Below the pieces are notes generated by a model that saw nothing but the letters and a program-made list of their open reading frames with translations, ran no database searches and was not told the origin of the DNA. Both the position numbers and the translations under genes were made by a program. From Taudactylus pleione (Eukaryota; Chordata; Amphibia; Anura; Myobatrachidae), in NCBI GenBank assembly GCA_031769625.1, contig JAUIMM010000636.1, positions 3,149,001-3,213,000 of the forward strand: a stretch of DNA of 64,000 nucleotides. The letters are read 5' to 3'. Position 1 is the first letter of the stretch; the number at the start of each line of letters is the position of its first letter. Shown piece by piece: positions 11,152 to 21,580 of this stretch.

Positions 11152-11494
11152 ACAATTCGGTAGTCCCCCAGGTGATCCCACTCTCTCCAGCCGCCAGCAG
11201 CGACCAATGGTGCTCTTGATACGTAAAGTGTAGAGTAGCACCGCAGCTGGTGGGCATTTCTGTATGAATCCCATTGGCTGTGGCATTAGCATAAAGACAC
11301 ACTTGCGGTTGCATTGGCATCCACCTCGGAGTCAGATCCAGAGTATGTATATTGCTGTCCCTCAAAGCAAATGGGAGCAAAAGTCAGCAGAACATGTGGA
11401 TGTGTGGAGCTTTAGAATAGGAAATACAGGCAGCTGGAAAGAGGACAAAACCTTGTGCCCCTCAAGCCAACTTCTGAATTACAGCGGGTATGCA

Positions 11495-12231
11495 CGCTCC
11501 CAATACCCGCAGTATCCAATTAAAAAGAAGTGGTCACTGCGTTTTCAGCTCTGAAAAACCTGTGCCGCATAAAAAATAAAAATAAAATAAAATCTACCTT
11601 TACCTGCCCGGGGGTCTCCGGTAGTCTACGTGGCTCCCGGAGGCCTCCCCTCCATCTTCTCACTGGAGAGAGAACTGCTGAGAGTCCCAGGGGCTGCTGG
11701 GAGGCTCCAGGGGCTGCAGGGAGGCACAAGGGCTGCTGGGAGATGTAGTACTCCCAGCGGCCATTATTGGGAGAAATACATACACTTGGGGGGGTGACAC
11801 ACCTGGGGGGGTCACACACTCACACAGTCACACACTCATGCATACACACACTCACTCATACACACTCACACACACTGACATACTCACCGCTGCTGCAGGA
11901 GACCGGGTCCTGACGCTGGATGCAGAAGACAGCACTTCGGAAGGTGAGTAATTACTAACTAATTAAGCTAATTGAAAATTTCCAATAGCTTAATTAGTCA
12001 TTAGGAAGGATGCCGCCAGGGGCCATGAGAATATTTCCCAACAATTTTTCCTAAAATTATGGATGTTAGGAAAATTTAGTTGTGCTTTGGAGGTGCGCCA
12101 AAAAACCCTCCCGGCGCAAAAAAACCCCAAAAACCCTGCTCCTAATTGAATAGCACAAATCCTGCACCTGCAGGAAAACCCTGCGGATGCAGGATTTTTG
12201 CTTTTCTCACGCCTAATTGAATATGCCCCTT
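11495..12231. mobile_element. Probable non-autonomous DNA element with AATTGAATATGCCCC end
   Basis: The right side ends CTAATTGAATATGCCCCTTA, and a second AATTGAATAG word lies inside at 12144. The left end GCAGTATCCAATTA is only a weak match. The interior is GC-rich (11600-11760) with CTCCCAGC/GCTGGGAG words, then a CACACTCA simple repeat. Borders are uncertain. Confidence 0.4.
11812..11886. repeat. Imperfect (CA)n / CACACTCA microsatellite
   Basis: A run of CACACTCACACAGTCACAC-like words with occasional CATA interruptions. Confidence 0.85.
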
Positions 12232-12271
12232 AGTGAGTGTCAGTGCTCTATGAAAAGGATTTTGTATGAAA

Positions 12272-12611
12272 TCCCAGCTGTTGGGATGCCGCTGGTCAGA
12301 ATACCGACAGCGGCATCCCGACAGCCAGAATACTGACACCAACAGGCAGCAATGGTACAGTAAGTACTTTTCTAACCCCTACCCTAACCCCTACCCTAAC
12401 CCTCTCTCCCTGGTGCCTAACCTAACATCCCCCTAGTGCCTAAACCTAACCTCCCCCTCCCCGCACCCTAAACCTATCACCCCCTCCCCGGTGCCTAACC
12501 CTAACCATCCCCCTAATACCTAACCCTAACCCCACTACCTAAAACTAACCTCCCCCTAACACCCCGATACTTATCTTCGGGATGCCGAACGCCGGCATGC
12601 CGACTACATTC
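12272..12611 (-). mobile_element. MITE family F, copy 1, with telomere-like core
   Basis: 340 bp flanked by the 9-bp repeat TGTATGAAA (12263-12271 and 12612-12620). The ends hold short palindromic words (GGGATGCCG, CGGCATGCCG). The core (12370-12560) is a degenerate tandem array of CCCTAA-like words. It is inverted relative to the copy at 13342-14038; both share GGATGTAGTC/GACTACATTC near one end. Confidence 0.75.
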
Positions 12612-12620
12612 TGTATGAAA

Positions 12621-13333
12621 GGGGAGTGTAAAACAGACAATGCTTAACCAGTGAAGAGAATGGAGGTGAATCTACAGACTCCAGCCTGGACCTACAGTAT
12701 GAGATAATAGATGTGGCTGAGTGTGCTAAATGTGAGTATGCAATTCATGTCTTAGATTGAAGAAGATGAGAGAAGGATATGTATATATTTTTATTTTGGT
12801 AACCTAAGTACTGTGTAGGATGCACTAAAGAGATATGTAAATTACATCCATTATTTTGCAACAAGCAATGAGCTGGAGAAAGTGTGTAAATAAAGAGAAT
12901 ATACAGTATATTGGAATAGAGATGGTCTGTCGGCCCTACTTATTGTGTAGCACTTCATCACCATGTGATGGGACATCAGTGTCCATACTCATAAATATAT
13001 TAGCTGTAAACCCTGCATGTGCAGGAATCACTTGGTCACTTTTGCCCATTCCTACTACAGTGTGTGGTAGCCAGGGCAGAGTAAAATAGCTGAGAGACGA
13101 TGCACTAACTAACCATGCACCTCATGCTGCCTACTCAGTGACAAGGCCTTAAAACAAAACCATCAGATTTGGCCAATCATATTTTGTTTACATTTGACTA
13201 ACCAAGTCTGGTCAGCCAATGACGGTATCAAACTGCTTAAGACCATTGTGATTCAGGTAGCCAATGTACCACTGTATCTGAGCAATTTGCTATAACACTG
13301 GATTTCCCCATGTGTTGTAAACATATCAGATGC
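12621..13333. other. Unassigned intergenic DNA
   Basis: No recognisable coding domain or paired termini. Confidence 0.2.
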
Positions 13334-13341
13334 ATCTGGGT

Positions 13342-14038
13342 CGGGATGTAGTCAGCATCCCGGCTGAGGAGATGCCAACGGTCTGAATACCGACGCCAGA
13401 ATCCTGACAGCAATCAGGATCCCGTCTCCAGAATACAGACTGTCGGCATCCCGAAGGTAAGTATCAGGGGTTAGGGGGAGGGTTAGGGTGTGTGGTTAGG
13501 TTTAGGCACTAGGGGGAGGGTTAGGATTAGGCACAAAGAGGGGAGGGTTAGATTTAGGGTGCGGGGAGGGGGGTTAGGTCCAGCACTAGGAGGGGAGATT
13601 AGGGTTAGGCACCAGGCATGGAGGGTTAGGGTAGGTAGAGGGGGAGCATACCTCCCAACATGATGCTCTGGTCCTGGACTTCCCTGGTAATTTATGATTG
13701 GTGGAGGCTCCAGAGGTGGGACTGGAGAACAGTCCAAAATTCAAATAGGGGAGTCACACCAACTGCCAGTGAGTCCCAGCCAGTGATGTTTGGCAGCATG
13801 TGAAATGACAGTTGGTGTGGCTCCCCTATTTGAATTTTGGACTGCGCTGCAGCCCCACCTCTTACCAGGGAAGTCCAGGACCAGAGCATCGTGTCCCTCC
13901 TGGAGAGGGTCATGTTGGGAGGTATGGGGGAGGGTTAGCATACCGACCATTAAGTGTCAGTATGTTAACCCTGTCTGGACCCCCGTACCGGGATTCTGAC
14001 CGCCGGGATCACGACTGCCGACAACCCATACCCAACCC
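13342..14038 (+). mobile_element. MITE family F, copy 2, with TTAGGG-like core, split by an insertion
   Basis: It is flanked by the perfect 8-bp repeat ATCTGGGT (13334-13341 and 14039-14046). The left end CGGGATGTAGTCAGCATCC matches the far end of copy 1 in the opposite orientation. The core 13465-13640 consists of GGGTTAGG-like words, the complement of copy 1's core. The nested fold-back (13647-13926) interrupts the core, which resumes as GGGAGGGTTAG at 13927. Confidence 0.75.
13647..13926. mobile_element. Fold-back hAT-like MITE, 280 bp
   Basis: The long inverted termini start CATACCTCCCAACATG on both strands and share TCTGGTCCTGGACTTCCC. The inner arms continue through GTCCAAAATTCAAATAGGGG near the centre, so nearly the whole element pairs with itself; an extra ~20 bp lies in the right arm only. 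GGGGAG borders both sides (13641-13646 and 13927-13932), too short to define the target duplication. Confidence 0.8.
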
Positions 14039-14057
14039 ATCTGGGTCTAAGGGACTG

Positions 14058-14214
14058 AAGTACAAAGCTGTGAAAAGAGTGGAGAAGTGGACCAGTGGAG
14101 AAGTTGCCCATAGCAACCATTCAACATTTACAAAGCACATTCTATAAAGTTATAGGTACAAGCTGATTGGTATCGGCAACTTCTCCACTGGTCCACTTTT
14201 TCACTGCTTAAGAC
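14058..14214. mobile_element. Short MITE with GTGGACCAGTGGAGAAG arms
   Basis: Two inverted arms share AGTGGACCAGTGGAGAAGTT: left near 14087-14106, right near 14178-14197. About 70 bp lie between them. The flanking duplication was not identified. Confidence 0.65.
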
Positions 14215-14282
14215 ATCAGCTCCTATGGCTGCTGCATGAGCAGCCCTGTAAAAAGAAGTATTTAGTTCAGGTGTAGACAATA

Positions 14283-14470
14283 TGGGCCAACTGTAATAGG
14301 GTTAAAACTCGGCCAATGTAATCGAGTCCGAGAACTGAGCAAAAGCGCAAATTTAGACTCAAAAAACTATGACGATTTAAAATTTTATCCAGATGTTTTC
14401 CCAATTTGAAGATAAAACTCGACCAATGTGAGAGTTTACTGCTAAACTCTCACCCTATTACATTTGGCCC
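14283..14470. mobile_element. MITE with TGGGCCAAMTGTAATAGGG termini, 188 bp
   Basis: It starts TGGGCCAACTGTAATAGGG and ends CCCTATTACATTTGGCCC, with TA on both sides (14281-14282 and 14471-14472). It shares termini with the 1.9-kb fold-back at 47652-49548. The AAACTCG/CGAGTTT words inside both elements also match. Confidence 0.8.
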
Positions 14471-14589
14471 TATATATTTAAGTTGATGCTAAATTACAAT
14501 TCCCAGCATGCTCTGCCACTGTAGATGAATCAAACCATGGTGGAGCTAGTTTGCACAGCATGCTGCAGTTCAGCCACATCTTGAAAGCC

Positions 14590-15780
14590 AACTATTGACA
14601 AACCCGGATGTAAATGAAGCAGATTATACGGTACATTATTACCATGTTGCTACCTGATATATCTAGTTCAAAAGTGAATGTGAACTACTTAGTAATGCAC
14701 AGGGTTCCCTTAGAAAAAATGGTATGCGTTAGAAAATGCCTTCACTTGTTTTTTTATTAATCCTTTTCCAACCCAGCAATATCCAATTTTATAAGCCCTA
14801 TAATAGTGTTAGCAATGTAACAAACAAATTCAGGAAAGCAGTAAGACAATATTATCTTTTTGCTGTTTTGCTTTTGGGAGATTTTCAAGTAAATCCTAAA
14901 ACAAACTACTAAGCTTTATATGTTTGTTAATAATAATGTATGTTCCAAATGTTAATGAAATGTCAGCATCGTCTGTGTCACTGTGTGAAAGTTCAGTATA
15001 AGTAACTCCACTTTATTACATTATATTTAAACACTGAATAAAAATGATGTATTACAAAAATGCCTTTAAGATAAAAACGGAACTTAGGCACTATTACCTA
15101 ATATTTTCTTTAATTAAGTACAAGGCATTATACTGGAAATATTAATTATAGCCAATATAATTTTACTACAGAATTTCACTGCACTTTTCACAATGACTTT
15201 TTCTCCACTTTTAAAGCTGATATTAACAGTAAGAGCCTATGAATGGAGATCCTGAAGCCCTAAATAACTCTGGATTCATTTGGACATAGCCAAACTCCAG
15301 AGCTGCGGCAGAAATAGCAATTTTCTGTGACAGGGAAACTGAGAGCGAGGTCATTGTCTCTTAATGGCCCCCTACAGTGATAATCTGAGCTGCTGGGAAC
15401 TAGCCTGACTTTCTTGGCAACAGACAGGTCATGTTGGCTATAGCTGTGCCTAGGAAGGGAAATAATTGTAATGCACCCATTGGTGATTTGCAACAAGGTA
15501 ATTAGCCCCTGTTTAATGTTGCTGCAGTCTGATGCATGGTAATATAGCATGCACGACTGATATAGTCTGGGATATTTCAGAATGTTGTTGTGAATTATTT
15601 TTCACCTTTAAATGCTTCATAGTGTTTATATTTATTTACAATTTTGTTCAGTTTGAAGTTTCTTATATTGTGTTTTCTGTAGTATGTGGCATTATGTACT
15701 AAATAAAAATCAAAGTACATTACATTGTTTCTATTGCTGTTATTTATTACTATTTATTCCTGCATCTAGGACACCCGCTT
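14590..15780. other. Unique AT-rich DNA, candidate conserved noncoding segment
   Basis: No repeat structure or coding domain is seen. The part 15180-15560 is less AT-rich and dense in plausible transcription-factor words such as GGTAATTAGCC and GACAGGTCATG. Its appearance suggests, but cannot show, sequence constraint. Confidence 0.25.
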
Positions 15781-15804
15781 AAATACTGTGCCCCTTACCA
15801 GCAA

Positions 15805-16390
15805 GGGGATGTAGACAAAGTTTAGACAGTCAAAGCTTAGACAATCAAAAGGTTAACACCAAAATGTTGACTGTCAAAATGTCGACAGGGTCAAAAGGTC
15901 GACTGGTTCAAACGAATGCAAAAAAATGTTGACGGTTAAAATTCAGAGACAGTCTCCATGTCGAAAATTGAAACACAGACAAACCAAAAGTTGAAACAAA
16001 AGTTGTAGTGTATATCCATTACACAAGAGTAGGACGACTGTACGATTACATCATAATCGTTCAATCGTTCATCATACTGTGCAGTAGATAATGTGCCCAC
16101 ACTGAAGGATATGTTGTTCAGTGCAGGCACCCTCCCTCATCCCCGAACATGCACAACCTGTCGATATCGGCAAGTTGGCCTGCATGTTCAGATGATGACA
16201 GATGCCGGCAACGACCAGCGGGAGGGCGCATCGCTGGTCGTTGTCAGCATATTCACTGCATGATTAATGAATGATAATGATGTCGTAATCTTTCAATCGT
16301 TAATTTTTATCATGTAGTTGATATGCGCCTTTAGGGTAAAATGTTGACAGTCAAGATACAGACAGGTCATAATGCTAAACATTGGCACTT
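15805..16390. mobile_element. MITE of GTCGACATTTTGAC type, split by another element
   Basis: Recurring words AATGTTGAC, TGTCAAAATGTCGAC and AAAAGGTCGAC fill 15805-15960, and AAATGTTGACAGTCAAG reappears at 16339. The intervening sequence is a separate element. Outer borders are approximate. Confidence 0.55.
15990..16335. mobile_element. MITE with ATCGTTCAATCGTTCAT subterminal words
   Basis: Left region GTACGATTACATCATAATCG followed by TTCAATCGTTCATC; right region complementary (TAATCTTTCAATCGTTAAT). The ends are degenerate (GTGTATATCC and GATATGCGCC). The ATCGTTCAA words match the subterminal repeats of the autonomous Harbinger at 23748-33257, so it may be a distant non-autonomous relative; that link is inference. 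Confidence 0.5.
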
Positions 16391-16967
16391 ATATATCGTT
16401 CATCAAACATCAATCTTTGATAAATCATCAATGTATGAAATCTAATTGTGTATCGATGAACGATTTATATATTGATGATCGGTGAAATCGGTAATTTTTG
16501 GATGTATGTGGTCCAAATATATTGGTTATCAATAACAACACTTGAAAAGCCATCAATGATCACTGAACATCAATCCTTGAAAAAAACCTTTCCATGATAG
16601 CAAAGATCCTCCTGTGATGAAGTTTGGTTCCCCTCCCCCCCCACAGATTGCGCTCTTCCCCGCCCACAAAACTCCCCACTGCCCCCAGGCTGCCTCATGG
16701 TGCTCATGATGTTGCTCAGCGTTGGGGAATTTTTGAAGAGAACACAGACTCCAAATTTTAGAGGGGGGATAACCCAATGGTACAATTTTATGCTATGTAT
16801 ACTTACTCCTGAAAAGCTCCCTGCTCATTTAAAATGGAAAGCAGACATAGGTTTGTAATTGGAACATAAAAATATTAAATTGGAGATGCATCTGCCTTAC
16901 AACCTTTAAGCTGCAGACATTAATTAACCTTGGGGAAATGTTTGTTAAGTTGTTTCACTGATTGTAC
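16391..16967. other. Unassigned DNA with CATCAAT/ATTGATG words
   Basis: 16391-16560 contains many inverted short words (ATCAATCTTTGAT, ATCGATGAACGAT) and could be an old MITE. No matching termini were found. No gene. Confidence 0.3.
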
Positions 16968-16970
16968 TTA

Positions 16971-17567
16971 GGGCCTGATTCAGAGCCGGACGCTATTTGC
17001 GCTCGCTCATGCAGAAAAAGGGTCCGGCTATTTAAATTGAGCGCTCGCTCTTTGTGGTCTGTTGACGACTCTATGTCTGAGCGAGCGAACGAAACATGCG
17101 CTCGCTATTTTGTAAAGACGCCCCCTGGCCGCTCGCATCATACGTCATCTCCGCTATTTTTGGATTAATCGAGTACATCGAAAGGCGTCTGAACTGCTCG
17201 CAGTGCTTGTGGTTGGATTTTCCTACCGCAATCATGCGAACAGTTCAGGCTAAGAAACAACCAAGTGACGTGGTCGATGACGCTGCTTTGTTAATTATGC
17301 ACACCCTTAAAATGCACGTTTTGACCGTTTGGCACGCCTGCGTTCGGATCTCCACTCCCCGTTTTCAAGCACCTTCCCCTGTTACCACCCACAAATGCCT
17401 CATCCTGTCACTCAAATTAGTAGGCACTCGCAATTTTGCGAACACACGTTTTCCGACTGCACTGACTGGTTGGCGCATGCGCATTACGACCCATACGCAT
17501 GCGCAGATGTGCGAACATCGCTCGGAGCGAACGAGCGGCCGCTTACGAGCGGCTCTGAATCAGGCCC
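16971..17567 (+). mobile_element. Harbinger-type MITE, family A, copy 3
   Basis: 597 bp with termini GGGCCTGATTCAGAGCC and GGCTCTGAATCAGGCCC, flanked by TTA (16968-16970 and 17568-17570). It is the most complete copy of family A here. The 167-residue open frame across it is accidental, since the other copies do not preserve it. Confidence 0.92.
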
Positions 17568-17570
17568 TTA

Positions 17571-17892
17571 ATTCCACATATTTTGGAGCTGACCTGTGAC
17601 CTAACACCTCAGGTGGGATATAGAACATCTCATTCACAATGTCTTGGTTCTTTGAGCATTAACCCATGAAATAGCACTACTACTATCTCCCAATATAATA
17701 GGCATGTTCTGGGTCACATCATTCTGCCTACGAAAACAGCCATTGCCCAACTATGGAAACACGATCTGCCTTGCCTCTATTCCTGGTTACTTTTTAAGTC
17801 AACAATAGTGTCATGCCTTCAGCATCATTTTATGTTTGTTATGTGCACTTATTCTATGTAAGCTCCACCTAGTGGTCAGCCTGATATCAGCT
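17571..17892. other. Short unassigned spacer
   Basis: No repeat or gene recognised between the family A MITE and the DIRS left repeat. Confidence 0.2.
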
Positions 17893-18047
17893 TTTCTACT
17901 TCAGGGTCCATAGGGTATCCACAGGATACCTTGGGGTATAGGTGATGACATCAGGCACGGACACCACAGAGTTAAATTTTCAGCCTCCCAGGATGCACCA
18001 GGGTCCCTCTCCTATACCCCGTCCCCAAGCCCAGGCAACTCAGTTTC
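17893..18047 (+). repeat. DIRS left inverted terminal repeat
   Basis: The left copy runs from TTCTACTTCAGGGTCCATAG to AGGCAACTCAGTTTC. It is the reverse complement of 23000-23140 with scattered mismatches; the stretch CCTCCCAGGATGCACCAGGG is identical. Confidence 0.9.
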
Positions 18048-19256
18048 GTGGGTGTCCGGCCAGGAGTTGGATCACATTCACAGAATGGGGCAGTAATGGC
18101 CCCTGAAGTTTTCTTCAAGAGCAGTTGTGACTGCACAAGATGAGCTGTACAGCATGGACAGTCAGTACTGACGTCCATGCTGTTGCTCCTACACCCCACC
18201 AGTACCAGAACGCCGGTACCGATCCGGGGATGCTGGTAGGTATCTGGGGTCACAGCTAGCGGTGACCCCGGCTACCTGGACTGTGGCCGGATTTACGGGG
18301 GACAAGGTAAGCAGCGGGGTCCCGCGTTGGGCACCGACTGGTAACACAGTCCTGCGCGTGGGGCCAGGTACTGATCCTGCGCCTTCCACTAGACCACCAG
18401 GGACAGCGGACCGCAGCGTGTGCGGTGCAGCGCGGCGTCCCAGGGGTTAATAGCATGCCAGGGGAGAACGCCTTCCCTGTCTCACAGCCGGCGTCTCCCC
18501 TGCTGCACAGTGCCTTTCCACAGCGGTCTGAGCGGGCTGTGTCAGAGCTCCTCCACCTGGGCCCGCCTCCTCTCTGCTCCTCGGTGGCCATTTTTCTCAC
18601 TACATGTGCTGGAGATGGCAAACGCTGCTGGAAGCTGATACAGGTGCTGGGTCCTCCGCATACCTCTCCTTCAATTAAGGTCAGTGTATGCAGCACTGTT
18701 TCCTACCAGGCTCTGCGCTGTGTAGTTGATCACAGTATTTGTAATGCAGGATGTTATTTTTGCATTGTATGTGACTTAAATGCTAGCGTTGTTTGCCTGT
18801 ACTTCTTCTGCTACAGCCCTTGCGGTGCGGTGTTGCAGGGTGTTTATTACCTCACAGTAAACGTGGTTTTTCTGTGTGGGTAGTCTCATATACGCTCCGT
18901 TCACACTCATCATGTCGGAGAGTGAACGAGGATATCTTCTTCAAGCTATAATGTACTAATATAATGTGCAGTTAGCGGAGGGATATGTAGACGCTGAGGG
19001 TTTATGGAGGGCATGTTGTATTATATATCACGCCCCCTGGGCTGGCTAAGGCGCTTACGACCCTTGTGGGCAATGCCTCCTGTGTTTCCCCATAGGGAGT
19101 TATCGCAGCAAGTGGTGGTCTCATCACGTCCAGGGGTCCCTGGGCAGTTGATGGTACCCCAGTGTATTTTGTTTTTTGCCCCCCCAGGTCTCGCAGGAGC
19201 CTGTGTGGGTGAATTTATTGTCCAAATAGTACAGCACCTGACGGACGTTTTACAGG
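18048..19256 (+). other. DIRS 5' leader, no clear domain
   Basis: GC-rich sequence between the left terminal repeat and the gag-like region. Open frames here (for example 18425-18883) show no recognisable domain. Confidence 0.5.
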
Positions 19257-20290
19257 AGGAGTTATCATTGCGGCCTTCTAAACGACCTTTTGGGTCTCAG
19301 ATGGCTCAGGATAATGAGGACATGACGTCTGATGACGGTGACATTATTGGCTTTTTCAGACACAAGCCCCTTTATGCAAAGGAGGCAGTGTCTGGGTCTA
19401 GAGTCTATATACCTGGCCTTATACGGGCAGTCCGTGCGGCTTTGGTTATTACATATCCCCCGTGGCCAAATCCAAATATGCCTTCTTTAAGGATAAGGGT
19501 GTTGCCACTGTAGTTCCTCTATCTGGTCAGGTGGATCATTTAGAGGAGGCGTGGAAAATCCAGGTAAGCGGTTCCAGCCTCAAAAACGCTTGACATTTGC
19601 ATACCCCTTTATGGATAATTACTTTTCCGAATGAGAGATACCTCTACGGGTAGATTCTCATGTTACACGCCTAGTGAGGAGTGCTACATTGCCCATGCCC
19701 TCCAGGTCCTCCTTGAAGGATATTACAGATATCAAGGTGCAAATATACCTAAAATCCAATTATTCCCTTGCTGGAGGGGCTTCCAGGCCGACTATGGCCT
19801 TGTGCTGGGGGGGCCAGAGCCATGGAGTGCTGGGTAGATAACTGGATCTCTGCACACTGATTCTCCAGCAGAGCAGGTGAATAGTGGCTAATCTCAGAGA
19901 CTCAGCCATGTTCATAATGAGACAGTCTTACATATAGCCTACTCCTTTCCAGAATCTTCTCGGCAGCAGTACCGCCTCGCCGCTCCCTGTGATTGCACTC
20001 TTGGAAAGCGGACGCAGATTCCATTTAGAATGCTTTGCCTTTTAAGGAACAGGTCCTGTTTGGCCCTCATCTGGACACAATTGTGACCCCGCAGGCAGCA
20101 GCTACGTCTGCTTGTCTGCCATCGGCTACAGTCCCATCAGGGTCTGGGGCTTCGTCTTTTCGGCCCTGTTGGGGCCAGGGTAAGTCTAAACTACACCTTT
20201 CCAAGACAGTCAGTAGCCAGGAAATTTGCTCAGCCATACAAAAAGGCTTGGCCTACTCACAACTTGGACTATAAGCCTTCAGCATCACGG
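19257..20290 (+). pseudogene. DIRS gag-like region, broken
   Basis: Short frames in the position of DIRS gag. Around 19290-19510 is DNEDMTSDDGDIIG followed by SGSRVYIPGLIRAVRAAL. Around 19590-19800 another frame gives RLTFAYPFMDNYFSEWEIP and SLAGGASRPTMALCWG, which resemble the alpha-helical capsid-like part. Around 20035-20130 is FKEQVLFGPHLDTIV followed by a proline/serine-rich tail. At least three frame changes separate these. DIRS gag is poorly conserved, so identification rests on position and gross similarity. The product would package the element's RNA in an intact copy; this one cannot be translated whole. Confidence 0.6.
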
Positions 20291-21500
20291 GACAGGCCTC
20301 CTCTCGGGGGATCCCAGAGTTGGAGGCCGGCTTCTCTAGTTTGCCCAGTGCTGGTGTCTGACCACCACGGACACTGGGGTAAGAGAAGTGGTTTCTTAGA
20401 GGTATGTCCTCTCCTCCCGGTAAAGGCCTCCCAGACGGTTTTTCGTTACATGTCTTCTGTCGATTCAAGACAAGGCCCTGAAATTTTTGAGGGTGTTACA
20501 CTCTATGCTCCAGGCAGGAGTTATAGTGCCTATTCCGTTGCCTAACAGATGAACGGGGTATTACGCCATCCTCTTTCTGGTACAGAAACCCAATGGGTCT
20601 TACCGTCCCATCCTCAACCTCAAATCCTTCAACAAATTCTTGAGGGTTCCTCGGTTCAGGAGGGGGACCCTCTGTTCTATCATTCAAAGGAGCCTGGGGA
20701 ATTTGTGGTGTCGTTGGATATATTCAGGGTGACTACCTGGATATCCCTATTTTCTTAGCACACCAGTGTGTTCCTCAGGTTTGCAGTGGTCGATCAACAT
20801 TTCCAGTTTCAGGCATTGCCCCTTGGTCTGGCCTCCACGCCACAGGGTTTACCAGGGTTATGGCAGTTATGGCAGCCCACCTGCGGATACAGGGGGTCCA
20901 CTTGTTACCCTATCCGGATGACCTCCTGTTGTTAACAGGGTCTACAAGGGGCACCCCCTTTGGAATTGCGGACAGGGTCCTTCTGACGATGGACGCCAGT
21001 ATCCGAGGCTGGAAAGCAGTGACAGGTCCACACTTGTTCCAGGGCAGGTGGACACCAGCAGAATCTGCGCTTCCTATATACATCTGAGAACTTTGAACAG
21101 TATTCAAGGTTCTCCAGCAGGCAGTACAGGTCCTCCACAGAAATCCTGTGCAGGTACAGGTTGACAACGCCACCACGAAGACTTACGTAAACCACCTAGG
21201 AGGATCCCGAAGTCAGGCAACACTGACAGTGGTGTCCCGAATTCTGGCTTTGGTGGAAGGCTATATCACTGCCATCATCGGCAGTGTTCATCTCAGGAAT
21301 CCTCAGCTGGAAAGCAGGCTTTCTCAGCCATCAAGACGTGCATTCAGGGAAATGTCCTCTTCACCAGGAGGTGTTCAATCTACTGGTGAACAAGTGGAGC
21401 CTTTCAGAGATGAGACTCTTCTGGTAGACGTATGTCGGTCTGGTGGACCTTCCAGATTGTGTACCTCTTCCCTCCATTCTCCCTTCTTCCTCCAGTAATA
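20290..21500 (+). pseudogene. DIRS reverse transcriptase and RNase H, broken
   Basis: RT signals in order: GEFVVSLDIFRVTTWIS (about 20697-20750; motif A, with the catalytic Asp in SLDI retained); FLRFAVVDQHFQFQALPLGL and TRVMAVMAAHLRIQGVHLLP (20770-20910); and PYPDDLLLL (about 20909-20935), the YxDD box reading YPDD where DIRS elements usually have YLDD. RNase H follows: TMDASIRGWKAV (about 20985-21020, catalytic Asp) and VDNATTKTYVNHLGGSRSQAT (about 21155-21220). Stops at about 20545, 20758 and 21087 plus frame shifts break the polyprotein. Order and motifs are diagnostic of DIRS rather than Gypsy: the short PYxDDLLL context leads straight into RNase H with no protease or DDE integrase. Confidence 0.85.
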
Positions 21501-21580
21501 GCAAGAAGGAGGCACGCTCCTGATGATAGCTCCAGCGTGGGCCAGAAGGCACTATTACTCAGATCTTCAGAGCCTCTCAG

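Noticed and set aside
12370..13640. True interstitial telomere
   Set aside because: The TTAGGG-like words are degenerate and sit between matching element ends with flanking duplications, so they belong to a MITE family.
17096..17599. 167-residue open frame
   Set aside because: Accidental frame in family A MITE copy 3, overlapping the MITE end.
18256..18883. Possible host exon (146- and 152-residue frames on opposite strands)
   Set aside because: Inside the DIRS leader, overlapping on both strands, no domain, no splice context.
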